Origin: Pezizomycotina sp. ARF18
Taxonomy: Eukaryota; Ascomycota
Assembly (NCBI GenBank): GCA_002224055.1
Contig: AZLU01000091.1
Location: forward strand, 1-64,000
Direction of reading: 5' to 3'
DNA: 64,000 nucleotides
The notes beneath the pieces were generated by a model that was not told the origin of the DNA, searched no databases, and was given only the letters and a program-made list of their open reading frames with translations. The translations under genes and the position numbers were made by a program. The number at the start of each line of letters is the position of its first letter. Within the stretch, counting starts at the first letter, position 1. Positions 35,143 through 47,044 of the stretch are shown here, piece by piece.

Positions 35143-36897
35143 ATGTTCCTCCAAACTTCATTCAATCAGCAAGTCTCCGCTCTACAATCGCTTGTTCGGC
35201 GTATCAATGGCGCCAGGCATGAACGCGACAGCATCGACCGCCGGAAGTCACTCCCGAGCCGCTTAGCAGACGTGTTTCTGCGCACATGGGATCTCGGTTT
35301 CATTGCCTTCGGCGGTCCGCCGTCGCACATACGCATCCTTCACTCGAGGTTCGTCGCGGGCGAAGGGGGTGGTCAGAAATGGGTTGATGAACAGACTGTA
35401 AGAGCCGCAATGACTCTCGATATTATAGCAAACGATTTGTCTAACGAAATTTGGTGATATTTATTTAAGTATCAAGAACTCTTCGCCTCTGTCAAGCTTT
35501 ACCGGGACCCGCCAGCACGAAACTACTCTTCTGTATCGCATTATACCATGCGGGCTTTATACCGGCGTTACTTGTTTTCTTTATGTGGAGGTATTTTTTC
35601 CACTCCCGATCAAATATAATAATAAACCCTCGTAATTAACCGCTCCTCGAAAGTCTTCCGGGAGCGATCGGCATGTTCGCCTCGCTCTCGGCGTACAACA
35701 TATCAAGAACACACTACCCGCACCGGTCTACGCGCTCCTCTCGGGAGTGAACGCGTCCACTGTCGGAATTGTCGCACTTGCCGCCGTTCAGCTCGCGGAA
35801 AAGGCTATTAAAGATAAATTATCACGGCTTCTGGTTATATTTGGCGCGTGCGCGGGATATGTTATAATGCGCTGTGGTACTTTCCTGTTCTTATGGCCGT
35901 AGGAGGTGCCGTGACAGTCGTGTGGGACGGCTGGATGAGTGTAAGGGTCAGTAAAGTTAGAAACAGGTTCACGCGGAGGAAAAGAACCCGCTCGGAGGTT
36001 TCAAGGCGGGAAGATGGCTTTTCTATGGAGGAAGAAACGAATTCAACAACGGGACGGGGAGACGGCCGTGCGGACATCTATAACCACTCTGCCGCGCCAC
36101 GAGCACCGGTGGAGGCGGTAATACTATCAGATCACCTAATCCGTGTTAAGGTTGGAGTTGCGATTGTGGGGTTGGTATTCGGTAAGTATCATTCACTTAT
36201 TGACAACTATAGACGTTTAAACGATATTCAACAAACATTACTTTTATCCTTGCCGCTTCTAACTAGTATTTCAGCAATTTTAATCGCCGTCCTTGTCGCC
36301 CGCGTGCGTCTACCAGATCCCCCGCTAACTCTTGACCTTTTCGCAAACATGTATCTCGCCGGCACAATAATCTTCGGCGGCGGTCCCGTCGTCATCCCGC
36401 TGCTCCGCTCCTACGTCGTCGGCCCCGGCTGGGTATCCGGCCGCGACTTCCTCCTTGGACTCGCGATAATCCAATCCTTCCCCGGCCCGAACTTCAACTT
36501 CGCAGTTTACCTTGGCGCATTATCTCTCCAACATTCTAACCCAATTTTTGGAGCATTTCTAGGATTTCTAGGAATATTCTTTCCTGGATTAGCGCTCGCA
36601 GTCGCAGCGCAGGGGTTTTGGAGAGCGCTAAGAGCACGGAAGTGGGTTGTGGATTTGTTGAGGGGTGTTAATGCGACTGCGGTGGGACTTGTTTTTGCGG
36701 CTGTTTACAGGCTTTGGGAGATCGGGTATTTGACAGCGGGAGAGGCAGGAGGGAAGAGTCTGGCGGAGGAGCCGTGGTGGGTTGTTGTTGCGGCGGTGAC
36801 GTACGCGGAGAGCGCGTGGTTTGGGTTGCCTCAGTGGTTGGCGATAGTGTTTGGGAGTGCGTTGGGACTTTGCTGGTATGGCGCCGTAAATTCCTGA
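35143..36897 (+). CDS. CHR-family chromate transporter
   Basis: Two homologous CHR halves are visible. N-half: 'RTWDLGFIAFGGPPSHIRIL', 'WVDEQT' | 'YQELFA', 'ALPGPASTKLLFCIALYHAG', 'SLPGAIGMF' and 'PAPVYALLSGVNASTVGIVA'. C-half: 'FANMYLAGTIIFGGGPVVIP', 'FLLGLAIIQSFPGPNFNFAV', 'FFPGLALAVAAQGFWRALRA' and 'QWLAIVFGSALGLCWYGAV'. The family exports chromate or moves related oxyanions across the plasma membrane. Introns: 35398-35470, 35591-35653 and 36182-36274 (the last divisible by three and read through). Three single-base losses in C or G runs (35475-35490, about 35680, about 35851) shift the N-half; the C-half is intact. TGA is at 36895-36897. Confidence 0.88.
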
Positions 36898-37216
36898 GTC
36901 TTGCCTCTGAAGTAGAAAATTACCATACAAATTTTCAAACTATTTAATGATCCATAGCAGATTCTACTCAGAATCCGGAGGCGTTATTCGGCTGGTAGAG
37001 AATTCTTGCGGTGGGTTTTCGGAGATTCATGACAGAGTTATTCCGAACCTGCTATAGGTACAGGGCAGCAGCGTTTCTAAAAGCATATATTTGAAGCTAA
37101 ATTCTGAGATTCACCCATGCTGAAGAGTATAGTATTATATGTCACTGTATAAAATGGACAGATTTATTCAGCGATGGGTAAGACAGCCGCTCCGTTGGAT
37201 TTGCTGCGTAATGAAG
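36898..37216. other. intergenic between converging genes
   Basis: Short AT-rich gap. No gene seen. Confidence 0.5.
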
Positions 37217-38397
37217 CTAGCTACTCCACTCACGATATTTCCTTTGGAACCTCAGGAACTCGGTAGGTGATAGACCAGATAGCTTGGCTCCTTCTGCTCG
37301 GATTCTCGCTCTCAAGTTAGAAGTTAGGCAACCATTAGTACCAGAAATTAGACCACACAACCGTCTAGCACCACCACTTCCAAGAATTTTCATATATGAA
37401 GAGCTTGGTGCTACGCTTATTCGGACTTTTTCAAGGGTCAAGAACAACTCCTTCAAGGAGCCATCCCATTTGCTTAGATTTTCTCTGTTATGAGAGCCCA
37501 TGTACTCATCAAACTTGTTTCGCTCAAGCCAACGTAAAAAAGATCCATAGGTTATGCTTAAACAATCTTCGGTGCACATATATACCGGGCTTTCAGTCCA
37601 TTCGTCGCATGCAGGCGCATTTCTGATTATGTTCAGGTACAATTCCAGAATGCCGATAAGGTTTTCGAAAATTGTCCTACGACGATCCACTATTTCATCT
37701 AGCGGTAGGGATTAGTTCATTGTATGTTTGCAAGATCAAATATTTGCGCTTTTCAATGTTGATATTACTTATGACTTTCTGCGGAACAAGAGAAATATTC
37801 AGCAGCTTGTCGCCTATGAAGATTCACCCTCACATCCACTCGTCGGCGCTCTGACTTTCATGTTTTCTAGCAAACATTTTGTCAGGTCTGTGAAACTTGA
37901 AGAATCCCGAACGTAGGTCCAATAAATAGCCAGTCCTCGCAGCCTTCGTCCAGTGCTTTCTTCGCCCAGGGCGCTTTCCAAAGATCTACGGTTGTTATTA
38001 TAGAGCCCGCGCAATCATACTTATCGCACACCACGGCTAAATCCCGTAACTGCCCGAATGTGACTGACTCAGGTACTTTGTCGTGCTTGTGATGAATAAT
38101 CCATAAAACTATTAATAATGCGTTTGGATTGTCGTCAAACAAATTGAAAACCGGGATGCGACTATTGCCCACTTGCCCTCCATTGGAATCCACTGTACCG
38201 GCAAATGGAGAATCTGGGTCCAGTGACTTGTTCCAGACAGGTGATGCGAGCCGGAGCGAAAGACCAGAGACAAGGAAATGGTAGACCTTTCCGGCTGTAG
38301 TGAGTGCGAGGAGGAGATCCCCAAAAGCGCAGGGCTCAGAGTCTGTATCTAGCGTTATTGGCGACGCCACATCTCCGTTGCTCGGTTCGGTATCCAT
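37217..38397 (-). CDS. BTB/POZ-like protein of the long fungal type
   Basis: Opens at ATG 38397 with 'MDTEPSNGDVASPITLDTDS'. The BTB-like fold reads 'YHFLVSGLSLRLASPVWNKS', 'RIPVFNLFDDNPNALLIVLW', 'IIHHKHDKVPESVTFGQLRD' and 'LAVVCDKYDCAGSIITTVDL'. A gap or intron region (about 37690-37880) separates a 157-residue open C-terminal frame: 'MDRRRTIFENLIGILELYLN', 'CTEDCLSITYGSFLRWLERN', 'LKELFLTLEKVRISVAPSSS'. The 'IIHH...VCDKYDC...W' pattern is that of fungal BTB proteins of about 350 residues, distinct from the other array members, and it lacks their end signature. Confidence 0.68.
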
Positions 38398-38864
38398 ATC
38401 TCATGCTCCTGCGGTAGCTTGGTTCGTAGTCCGTGGATCCACCACAGTAGAAGATGAGGCTGGGGAATTTGTTTTCGGTAGTTTGCTCTTGGAGCTCAAA
38501 GACAAATATACGGTGCTTGTCAACCTACATCAAGCTACTTCCGACGATAGATATACGGCTAGGCGAAATAAAACTCCGCCTCTCTCCCGACAAGGCTTCA
38601 CTCCCGCAACACCACGACCTTTCCGAGCGCTTCTGAGCGGGATGCCGCAACAATTGTCAACGATGTAGCATTGAGGTTTATTCAAAAGGAATGGGAGGAA
38701 GAGAGCTAAAATCCCAGTTGTCCTTTTATTTATTTATTGATGGATCTATTTTTGTAAATTTAGAACTTATAAGAAATTTCTTGGGCTAATTCAGCTGCTC
38801 AACCTTCTCTCAAGAGACATACATCTGTTCTAACTCGTCTTATCGACCGTATATCGATTACATC

Positions 38865-40456
38865 TCAACCATCGCTCACCTGAAACGTAAACTCTAGGGT
38901 AATATCTATACTTGCAGCCTCAATCGAAATGACTTCAATCGTCATCCGAGTATTCTTCGCGAACATGTCCTCGCATTCCCATCCTTCCACATTCCAATAC
39001 AAATCGAAAAGTCCTGGCCACATTACGAAACATTCATCTTCCTGTTGCTGCTTGTAATACAGAGCAATGCGCAAATGATTAATTTTTGGAGATGCAATCG
39101 TAGCTAAGAAGGTGAATCTCTGCCAAAATACCGGGCCCAGCTTGTTGGTAGCGTATGTAGCAGGGCTATCATCGATAAGGATTACTTTCAGAATCCCAAG
39201 CGGTCGCAGGGCGGGGACGATGGGTGTCGAAGGGTCATGTCCCAGGGCCTTAATAAGCAGAATGATAGCTAACTCTTTTTCAGAATGGAAATGCTCCTAT
39301 ATTCCCCTCCGGTAGTACGCTGAGTTCGATGAGCCGACGGTGTACAGCAGGATATACCTGTGCAAAATATCCTCCTAAGTTTGACAGCATCGACATCGTG
39401 AGAGAACTGGATCTCTAGTCGTTGTAGCCTGGAACCCGACCGGGAATCTGACATATAATTGAATAAATGTAGGCCTATACTTCCACACCGAATCTTCTCG
39501 AGAAGTAGACCGTTCCTTCTTGCCTGGGCCCAGAACTGCGTAGCGTATCTCCCAGACCTGATCGTACGTTATCATGATCTCACGTAGCGATTCCAAAACT
39601 TTAAATCGCGTAGAGTCTCTAAATGAAGGGAAACTGGGATCTGGTACTTTGAGCCAGTTGATACTGCGTATACTCCGAAGCCGTCATTTGGATAGTCTCG
39701 CCAGCAGTGAGAGTAAGAAATTCTGATAACGTTCCGCTTCGAGAAGTTCCAGTCGAGGCGACCGCTTTACCACGCTAGCGACCGCCGCTTCGAAGCCATA
39801 AACATCGGGGCAGAGAAACCGTTGTAAGCCAGTGTGTGAATATCATGGAGAGCCGTAGAGTTATTATCTGGTCCATAGAATTTCTCTGCTGGGTGCAGCT
39901 TATTTGTACTTTTAACAGGTATGTGCTTTTCGATGCAAACTCTGCGAACTGCCCTTAACGTCTCCTTAGTTTTTTCATGGCTCCAAACCTCTACCTTCAG
40001 AGCAACATTTCGACCGCATAAAAGAAACTAAAAAATCTCCTTGTGTATACAAGCTTTGGTAGGCCGTAGAGATGTAAGAGGAATATTTCACTGCTGTGTT
40101 TCCGATATGCCGGTAGATCAAGCGTAATGGACTTAACGATGGGTTGAATCGAACGTAAAGAGTCGTAGACATCGTCGGATGAAACCGCCCTGGCTTGGAA
40201 GGCCCCGGTAAGAGCCATTTAACGTGTTTCACTCGATCGGACGCTAGTTGAACGAAGGCCGGCGTACGAGAGGTTTCGTTTTCCTCGGTCGGCTGTTGTC
40301 GCTTCTCCGTGAGGCGAAGTGCGTTGATTTGTTGAAGGAGATTGATCTACTCTCGAATAGCAATAGCCTTGGTACGAGCAACCTAGTAAAAGCGGGATGC
40401 ACCAACCTGAGCGTTTTCAGATCATCGTGTGTAAGCCGGTAGTGACACAGTAGCAT
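38865..40456 (-). CDS. F-box protein, long fungal type
   Basis: Begins at about 40456: 'MLLCHYRLTHDDLKTLRLVH' and 'PAFTRLLVPRL' form the F-box core helices. Then 'SSDDVYDSLRSIQPIVKSIT' and 'LDLPAYRKHSSEIFLLHLYG'. The C-terminal part has 'SRLQRLEIQFSHDVDAVKLR', 'VYPAVHRRLIELSVLPEGNI', 'VWEIRYAVLGPGKK' and the closing 'FDLYWNVEGWECEDMFAKNT'. The order fits F-box proteins of about 450-550 residues with no separate substrate domain. The middle (about 39600-39950) is hard to read. Many frame changes are present, so this may be a decayed gene. The start may lie slightly upstream of 40456. Confidence 0.5.
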
Positions 40457-43149
40457 ATTAGCTCCATGGGTCTGGTACTATTGGTAGGATGTCAACACAA
40501 TTAAAGGGGACAAATTGAGAAAATCGAGGGCATGACTCGTACAGCTGTATCATTTATAATTATGTCCAGAAGCTCAATGGGCAAATACAGCAGTTTCATT
40601 TCTCTTTCGGCCGCGTAAGGACCTCAAACAATAGCGTTATGAATGGCTACTGAACTCATATGAAAATTTTACGTGAACATGTATTGCATTATTACGATGG
40701 GAAAGAGTAATTAAGTGTGTTAATAGAATAACTTCTTCTAGACCTGGTAGACTTTCAAGTTGAAGTTATGAATGGATCGCTCTGTGCCCTGTGCCTTCAA
40801 ATTTAAGGTTAACGTGTTTTCGTCGAAGCCTGAACTTCCTGTGAAGTGTAATTACTGAGGTCTTTTGGAACTTTGGAAGTTTGGCCAATATCCAATCGCC
40901 TCCAACTAGTATCTCGGAGGGCTCTTATGCTCCGTGGAGAGAAAATATCATTCAAAAGATAATGCGGCTTCAATCGAATACCCTAGGCCTTAACTCATCC
41001 GATACGTATATCCTTTAGTGAATAAATTTCAGTATTATCGTGAAGCATTTCGTAAAATGGTACCCTGCGTCATCTCTGTAGATACCTTGGGGAAGGGAAA
41101 GGAATGAAATAAGATTCTTACAATAAGGTAATAAGATAATCCGGCAGGATTAAAAGAATGAAAAGTAAGAAATCCCGTACCCGATAAGTTCTGATTAACT
41201 TTTGCAAAGAACACTCGAGTCATGAAACCCGGAACCGTATTTTTTAACCGTAGTACTCGAAGCTACATCTCGTTGGTAATCAGGGTACGTTAATCAGGGT
41301 TATTTGAAAGGTTGACGTTCATGCGTTTTGCCATCTTTTCCATATATCTACCGTTTATAACCTCGTTCACAGATGCTGACAGGCTCTATTCGCATGTCTC
41401 GTATGAGCAACTATAAAATTAAAGAACTTCCTTTATACCGAAATGATAATGCTGTTCAGACATCAGGGTCTGAATCCGTGGATTTCGTGTTGAACGAGAC
41501 ATCAGCCATTAGTTTCAAAATTATTAGCGATTTTCCACGTGGGAATTATGAACCACTAACCGGAAATCCGGAGCGATTAATTTGTTGTCTCGTCTTTCCT
41601 CGTTCCTAATTATCGGTCACGGTGCCCAGATAATTGCGCGATTATTGTATTTACCCTGAGAGAGCTAGTTCATAGAACTAACTGTTTGAGCCCAGTCGAA
41701 TCGAATATTTTCCAAACACCTAACTTTCCAGAGTGCATGGCCATTCCTATACCGGCAGTCACGTCTGTTGGGCTGTTGAACCGGGGATGATAAGCAGAAG
41801 ATCCGGCGCTGGCTAACATCGCTAAAACCACCGAAACACACCCAAAATTGGAAAAGTCCTCAACTTTGCTGCCTTTTCAGGCTAGACCTTATCCACAACG
41901 TGGCCAGCCAGCGTGCGCCACCGACGCACTGACAATCTTTACGCTATTCCTTATATTTCTCGTTCAATTTCGATTTTTTCTTTTCTTCGGCCGTCTACGG
42001 CACAACGTAGGTGCTGTACGACACCCGCTAGGCGCCTTCCCGGATACATTTTTCGTGGGAAAATGAAGTTTTGCCTACCGATCAGCCCCTTGCCGCCCCG
42101 CTCAAATTCCTTACGAGCATATCAGCTACCACACTTTCTCATGGCGAATCCTCATATTCTCTCAGCATTCCTATGCTTACCTGTAAGTTTCTCGATTCTT
42201 CTTCCCCTTTCCGTTAACACGATGATTAAAGAACCCTGTTCCAGCGAGAATCCTATGAAGCACTGGCCTTTCCGGTTTTAATACAGTAGAAAGAGAAAAG
42301 TTTGATAACATTCATATTGTTGACGCCCGACCGGCTTTTTCTCGCGTGGGTCCTGCAGCTGCCATGTGAGCGCCACGCGGAAATATTCTTGTTATAAATC
42401 TAGCGAATAACATTCGCTCGATCGTCAGTTCTTAAGGATGCTCGTAGTTTGTAGCAAGACCGGGTAGCTAACCCTACTGCTTCTGAAACTACAAATACCC
42501 ATGCAACCTTGACGATATTCGGTGATGTTCATATTCTGGTCGGGAAAAAAGCTTAGCTCCCCATTCAGAAAGATAATCTTTGGCCTAGAACGACAACAGA
42601 AACACTCTACCATTAGTTACTTCGTGGGAAAAAGTTATTGTTTTCGACGCTTATACCTAGCAAAAGAGACAATTCAAATCGAGTTTTACAACATTGCGAT
42701 CGCTGAATCTATGAATTTCCCTATGACTCGTGGAGAATATCCATTTACGACTGTCTCTTATATAAAGAGTGACCCGCAACAACTTTTGCACCCTCCAGCC
42801 TGCTGCGACGCCAACTTTGTGGCTTTTTTTCTTGGACAAAGTTAAACAAGCGAGAAGAAGCCTTAAGTTCACGCTTCCCGAGAAAATTTGGCACCTCCAC
42901 ACACCTCTTTGCTGGCCTCGAGTATCTCGGTTCGTTAGCCGTTTTGGGCCTCCTTAACAACTAATAATATAAAATGGTCAGTAATCCTGTGTCTATTTCT
43001 TTCCCCCTGGGCCCCTGCCTCTTCTCGGTCGTGCGACATTTTCAACAGAGGCCAGAGAAAACGTTCGCTGACGACTGAAATCGCCAACTTGTAATTCTTG
43101 AATTTTTCAGCTCGGGTTAGACAGTCCAGCACCGACCAAGCCGACGACC
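40457..43149. other. 2.7-kb gene-poor region
   Basis: No confident gene. Short frames at 41373-41609 (plus), 41848-42281 (plus) and 42522-42845 (plus) show no recognisable motif. A possible signal-like start 'MANPHILSAFLCLP' at about 42140 runs straight into a GTAAGT donor, so a small spliced gene cannot be excluded. Confidence 0.35.
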
Positions 43150-44894
43150 ATGTCGAATCAGTCGAAAAATCTCGTGGAGCTCGGCCTAGCGGTCGAGAGC
43201 ATAGCATGCCCGGATAAAGCGATGCAGGAATGCATCAAAATGGTGCTCTCGACGCCGTCGGTATTAGCGAATGTTACAGAGATGCTAGGAAGTAGGAGAG
43301 CCGATAACGGCACAGACATGGTGTCTTCGATGAAGAAGCTGCTGGCGGCACTGGAAGACGTACAACATACCCGCACATGACCGGAACGTCCGCGGAGGTT
43401 GCCCTCATCATTTTCTTCAACGTGGTCGCAGTGCTGTTCATCGTGGTGCGGATATACGCGAGGCTGAAAGTAACGAATATTGTATGGGTAGACGACGGAT
43501 GGGCTATAATGGGGACGGTAAGGATCTCTAAGTTGATTGGGAATCGATACGCCCAAAGTTCGAGGGTGATGGGATGAATCATTTTCTGACCAGCGAATAT
43601 TGGTGCTCGATTATAGCTCTGCTCGATTATCACAATGGCCATCTACATGGCCACCCTGAGTAACTACGCCAAAGACAGACATATATGGGACGTACCCTTT
43701 TTGCAGTACCAGAACTGGTATAAGGTAGTTACACGACCTCCACTTGAATGACTTTCCAAGAATGCAGAGTTAATTAACGCTTGATGATTTTCTTAGTGGA
43801 TCACAATCTTCGAAGTGATGTGCTACTCTAGCATGGTCCCCGTAAAATTCGCCTTTCTCGCCTTCTACTACCGTCTGGCCGATGTCGACAACAACAGTAG
43901 GTGGCACACGCGAGCTATTCTTGTCCTCGGCTTGTACACCCTTATCCTTCAACTCGCGGTTATAATTGTTACGACGGCGATACACCTGCCACCACATCAA
44001 CTGGTGGGACGGTAGCTACGTCTTCGGCAATAAGTGCATGGACAGGGGCCCGGCTTATAACACCTGGGGAGCATTCATGAGCCTTGGTGACTTTTCGTAC
44101 TGTGAGTTCCCCCCAATCACTACAGAAATCGTGGAGGGTTTATTACGGCTGATCGGGATTCCTCCGCGAAATAGTTTGCTGCCTATTTGGACAGTATCGA
44201 AGCTAGAGATGAAGATAAAGGAGAAGATGAAAGTTATCGCGATGTTCGCCTTAGGTGCAGTGTAAGTTTATCCCACGATTCACCTTTATAAGGCCAGCTC
44301 GATTAAGAATACACACACTAATCATACTCCAGCGTCTGTCTTGCTGGCATCTTCCGCTTGATAGCTCTCAACTCCGCTAACGAAAACATTGATCAAACGT
44401 GGCACATGTACAACGCTGGTATCTGGAGCTTGTAAGATGACCTCGTGATTTTTTTTTTTTTTTTCCCTTTCCTTCTGGAAATATTTCGTTTGACTTTATG
44501 CTAAATAACAGTACCCCTCAGCGTCCAAATCGATCTTGCCATAGCAGTCTCCTGCATACCCGCCTTCCACTCTCTCCGCCGCCACACGAAAAAAGCCATG
44601 ACAACCCTCTCTTCCACCGCCGGTCTAGCTTTCTCAGCCGCAAAGCCGACCGTAGAAATCTCCGCTGCTCCTGTAGATGGGCACGACTACGGCCACGATT
44701 ACGGCGCGGTGGAGCTGTCGAGTAACGTCGGAGAAAAGCCGAAGAAGTCGAACCTCAAAGGCTACCAGAACGGGATAAGATTAACAACGGTTACGACAGT
44801 CACCCACGAGAGAGCTTCCCCTTCTCCTAGTTCCTCCAAGGGAAAGTTAAGAGATGAAGAATTGGGAATGGAGATAAGTCATGTTAAGGATTAA
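43150..44894 (+). CDS. SAT4/rhodopsin-like 7TM integral membrane protein
   Basis: A 76-residue extracellular-type N-terminus ('ESIACPDKAMQECIKM') leads to TM1 'VALIIFFNVVAVLFIVVRIY' with 'ARLKVTNIVWVDDGWAIMG'. Exons continue with 'YMATLSNYAKDRHIWDVPFL', 'WITIFEVMCYSSMVPVKFAF', 'LAFYYRLADVDNNSRWHTRA', 'ILVLGLYTLILQLAVIIVTT', 'MKVIAMFALGAV', 'CLAGIFRLIALNSANENIDQ', 'TWHMYNAGIWSL' and 'VQIDLAIAVSCIPAFHSLRR', then a polar cytosolic tail ending at 44894. The 'W.DD.WA..G' and 'YNAGIWS..E/Q...AV.C.PA' motifs define the fungal SAT4 family. Introns lie near 43517-43593, 43725-43798, 44262-44332 and 44431-44510. Three or four single-base shifts occur. Confidence 0.78.
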
Positions 44895-46378
44895 TAAACT
44901 CAATGGTATATGGAATAATGTGGATGTGTTATGATACCAAGCTTCTCTTCTCTATCTGTCAAGGAAATATTGTCCTCGGTACAGAGTTTTTCTTCGGACT
45001 GGCGTCTACGAGTCTGTTTCCTTTGACGGCGCTTCATAAATTACTCTTAATAAATAGTCACTCTTTTAATCCATATACACTCACCGAGACAGCCGCAGGA
45101 AGGTAGCTTACGGGTGCCCTCGTTGATTCTTTTCAGTTCGCCCTTTCAGGTTTATGTAGGCTTTATTACTTTTGCTCAGGCCGAATAGATATAATCAGAA
45201 AGTAATAAATAGTAGTAATGAGAAATATATCATTTTGGAAATTTCACGATAGTAGAAGCAAATATATTGATCCCTTCTTCAATCTGTCAAAGGTACTTGA
45301 TTTCTAGACCCACAAGTCACTTCAAGAAAAATTTGCCGGCGACTGGGCCAACCTTCTCTATTTTCGATGGAGATAGGAAAAATATGACTAACAAAGGAAT
45401 CTGAGATTGTCAGGCGAGCGCTGGTACTGATTCTTCCGAATCTAAAAAGAAAAAAAAAAAGTACTTCCTACGAAACGACTTTTGAGCTACGAGATGGGGA
45501 ATTTCGCTTGAGTATTGGCAGGAAGCTTAAGGACGGATTGCTTCGCTAGTTGCTTGCCGGTTCACAATACACCTGCTCTATGGAGCCTAGCAGGTAATCA
45601 ACGAATTGCTCGTATAGAATCCGGGTTCGGTACCTTTTCGGGCCTTAGAAGATCCACCAGAAAACCACGTTCATATATCCCCTTATCGGCGGGCATCGGT
45701 ACAAAATCGTTTACCACGTGGCGATGATCTCTTGCTTTGGAACCTGAGCTGACTGGGAGGCTTCATTTCTCGCCCTTGTATAGGAGACTATACAATTGTG
45801 TCTGAACGATCATGAAATATCAAGAATATAGGACGGGGAGCTATATTGATTGTGGCAATGAATTTTCAGATATCGGAGTCTGGGGGGGTTCATTAAAGCG
45901 ATCTACACTAACAAAGTCGAAAAGAGAAAAAAGATGGTGATGATGATAATTGGATTCAAGAGAAGTATCGTAAGAGGTTCCGAAAGGACTGATTCTTATG
46001 AAATGGGACATACCCTAAGTGATTTCGGACTAAAAAGTGATCACAATAGAGAGAAAGCTGCTTCGCCGACTCGAAAGACAAACCTGAAAATGATCAGTTT
46101 GAAACCACCGAGCAGATAGATTTAACTGTAACCTTGCGGTCTGGCCAATTAAGCTAAGCAACCACCATTCTGACTTAGTGAGATATAGAGCGAGCTTTGG
46201 ATTTTTGGTAAACAATAATAAATAGAGTTTTACAATAAATGACCACCTCTTGTTGGGGTGTTCGCTGGGCGTTTATAGTTTTGTCTGCGGAATTCATTTA
46301 AGGGCCGGGCATTTGTGTTCCGATGTTTCTCGGGACTTAAAGCTCTCCCCGAGGTTTTCTCTTGAAAGGAAATTACAC
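44895..46378. other. intergenic, no gene recognised
   Basis: Short frames only. An A-rich tract lies at about 45445-45460. Confidence 0.4.
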
Positions 46379-46387
46379 TAAAACTTT
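46379..46387. repeat. 9-bp target-site duplication, left copy
   Basis: TAAAACTTT, repeated exactly at 46999-47007 on the other side of the transposon. Confidence 0.85.
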
Positions 46388-46998
46388 GGGAAAATCTATT
46401 TTGCCTACATGATTTTGAGTTATTTTGCCTAACGTGCTGCACTAGCCTGCGAGCCACCACCTAGCCGGCGAGCCAGTTACCAAGACCTCACCAAAAAAAA
46501 TATTTCATATACCCCTTATAACGCAACTTAAACCACAATTTTATCACCATTAAATATAAACAAAGCTTTAACAACGAATAGCGTAACAACTACTCTACGA
46601 ATCATTACCAAACGAAAAACTATAGATATATATGACGAAATATACAATATATTTCAATTTTAGACGATTTAAAGAGATTTTAGATTTTTTACGATTTTTT
46701 ATTATTATCACACATGTATATTCTAAGTATATAATAGTTAATCGCGAATAACTTAACAACCACCGCAGACAACCACCTAATTTTTAATATTTATAATATT
46801 TATAGGCTATAGATTATCGTATTAAATTTCTATAAATATTATACCGTTATCATTAAGATATTCGTGATTTTATTTTACTAGTAACCCTGATTTTTTGCTG
46901 TGGTTTTGGCTGGCTCGCTTGGTAGGTGGTGGCTCGCAGGCTAGTGCAGCACGTTAGGCAAAATAACTCAAAATCATGTAGGCAAAATAGATTTTCCC
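46388..46998. mobile_element. MULE-like non-autonomous DNA transposon
   Basis: 611 bp with terminal inverted repeats. The outer 76 bp, starting GGGAAAATCTATTTTGCC, are identical at both ends, and the match extends to about 89 bp with three mismatches. The element is flanked by a 9-bp direct duplication TAAAACTTT (46379-46387 and 46999-47007). Long inverted ends plus a 9-bp target duplication are the hallmark of Mutator-like elements. The interior (about 46490-46870) is very AT-rich with no transposase frame, so it needs a partner in trans. The identical ends argue for a recent insertion. Confidence 0.85.
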
Positions 46999-47007
46999 TA
47001 AAACTTT
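46999..47007. repeat. 9-bp target-site duplication, right copy
   Basis: TAAAACTTT, the partner of 46379-46387. Confidence 0.85.
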
Positions 47008-47044
47008 GGGTAGGGGACTGCAATGTGAAAAATAGACTGAGGCA

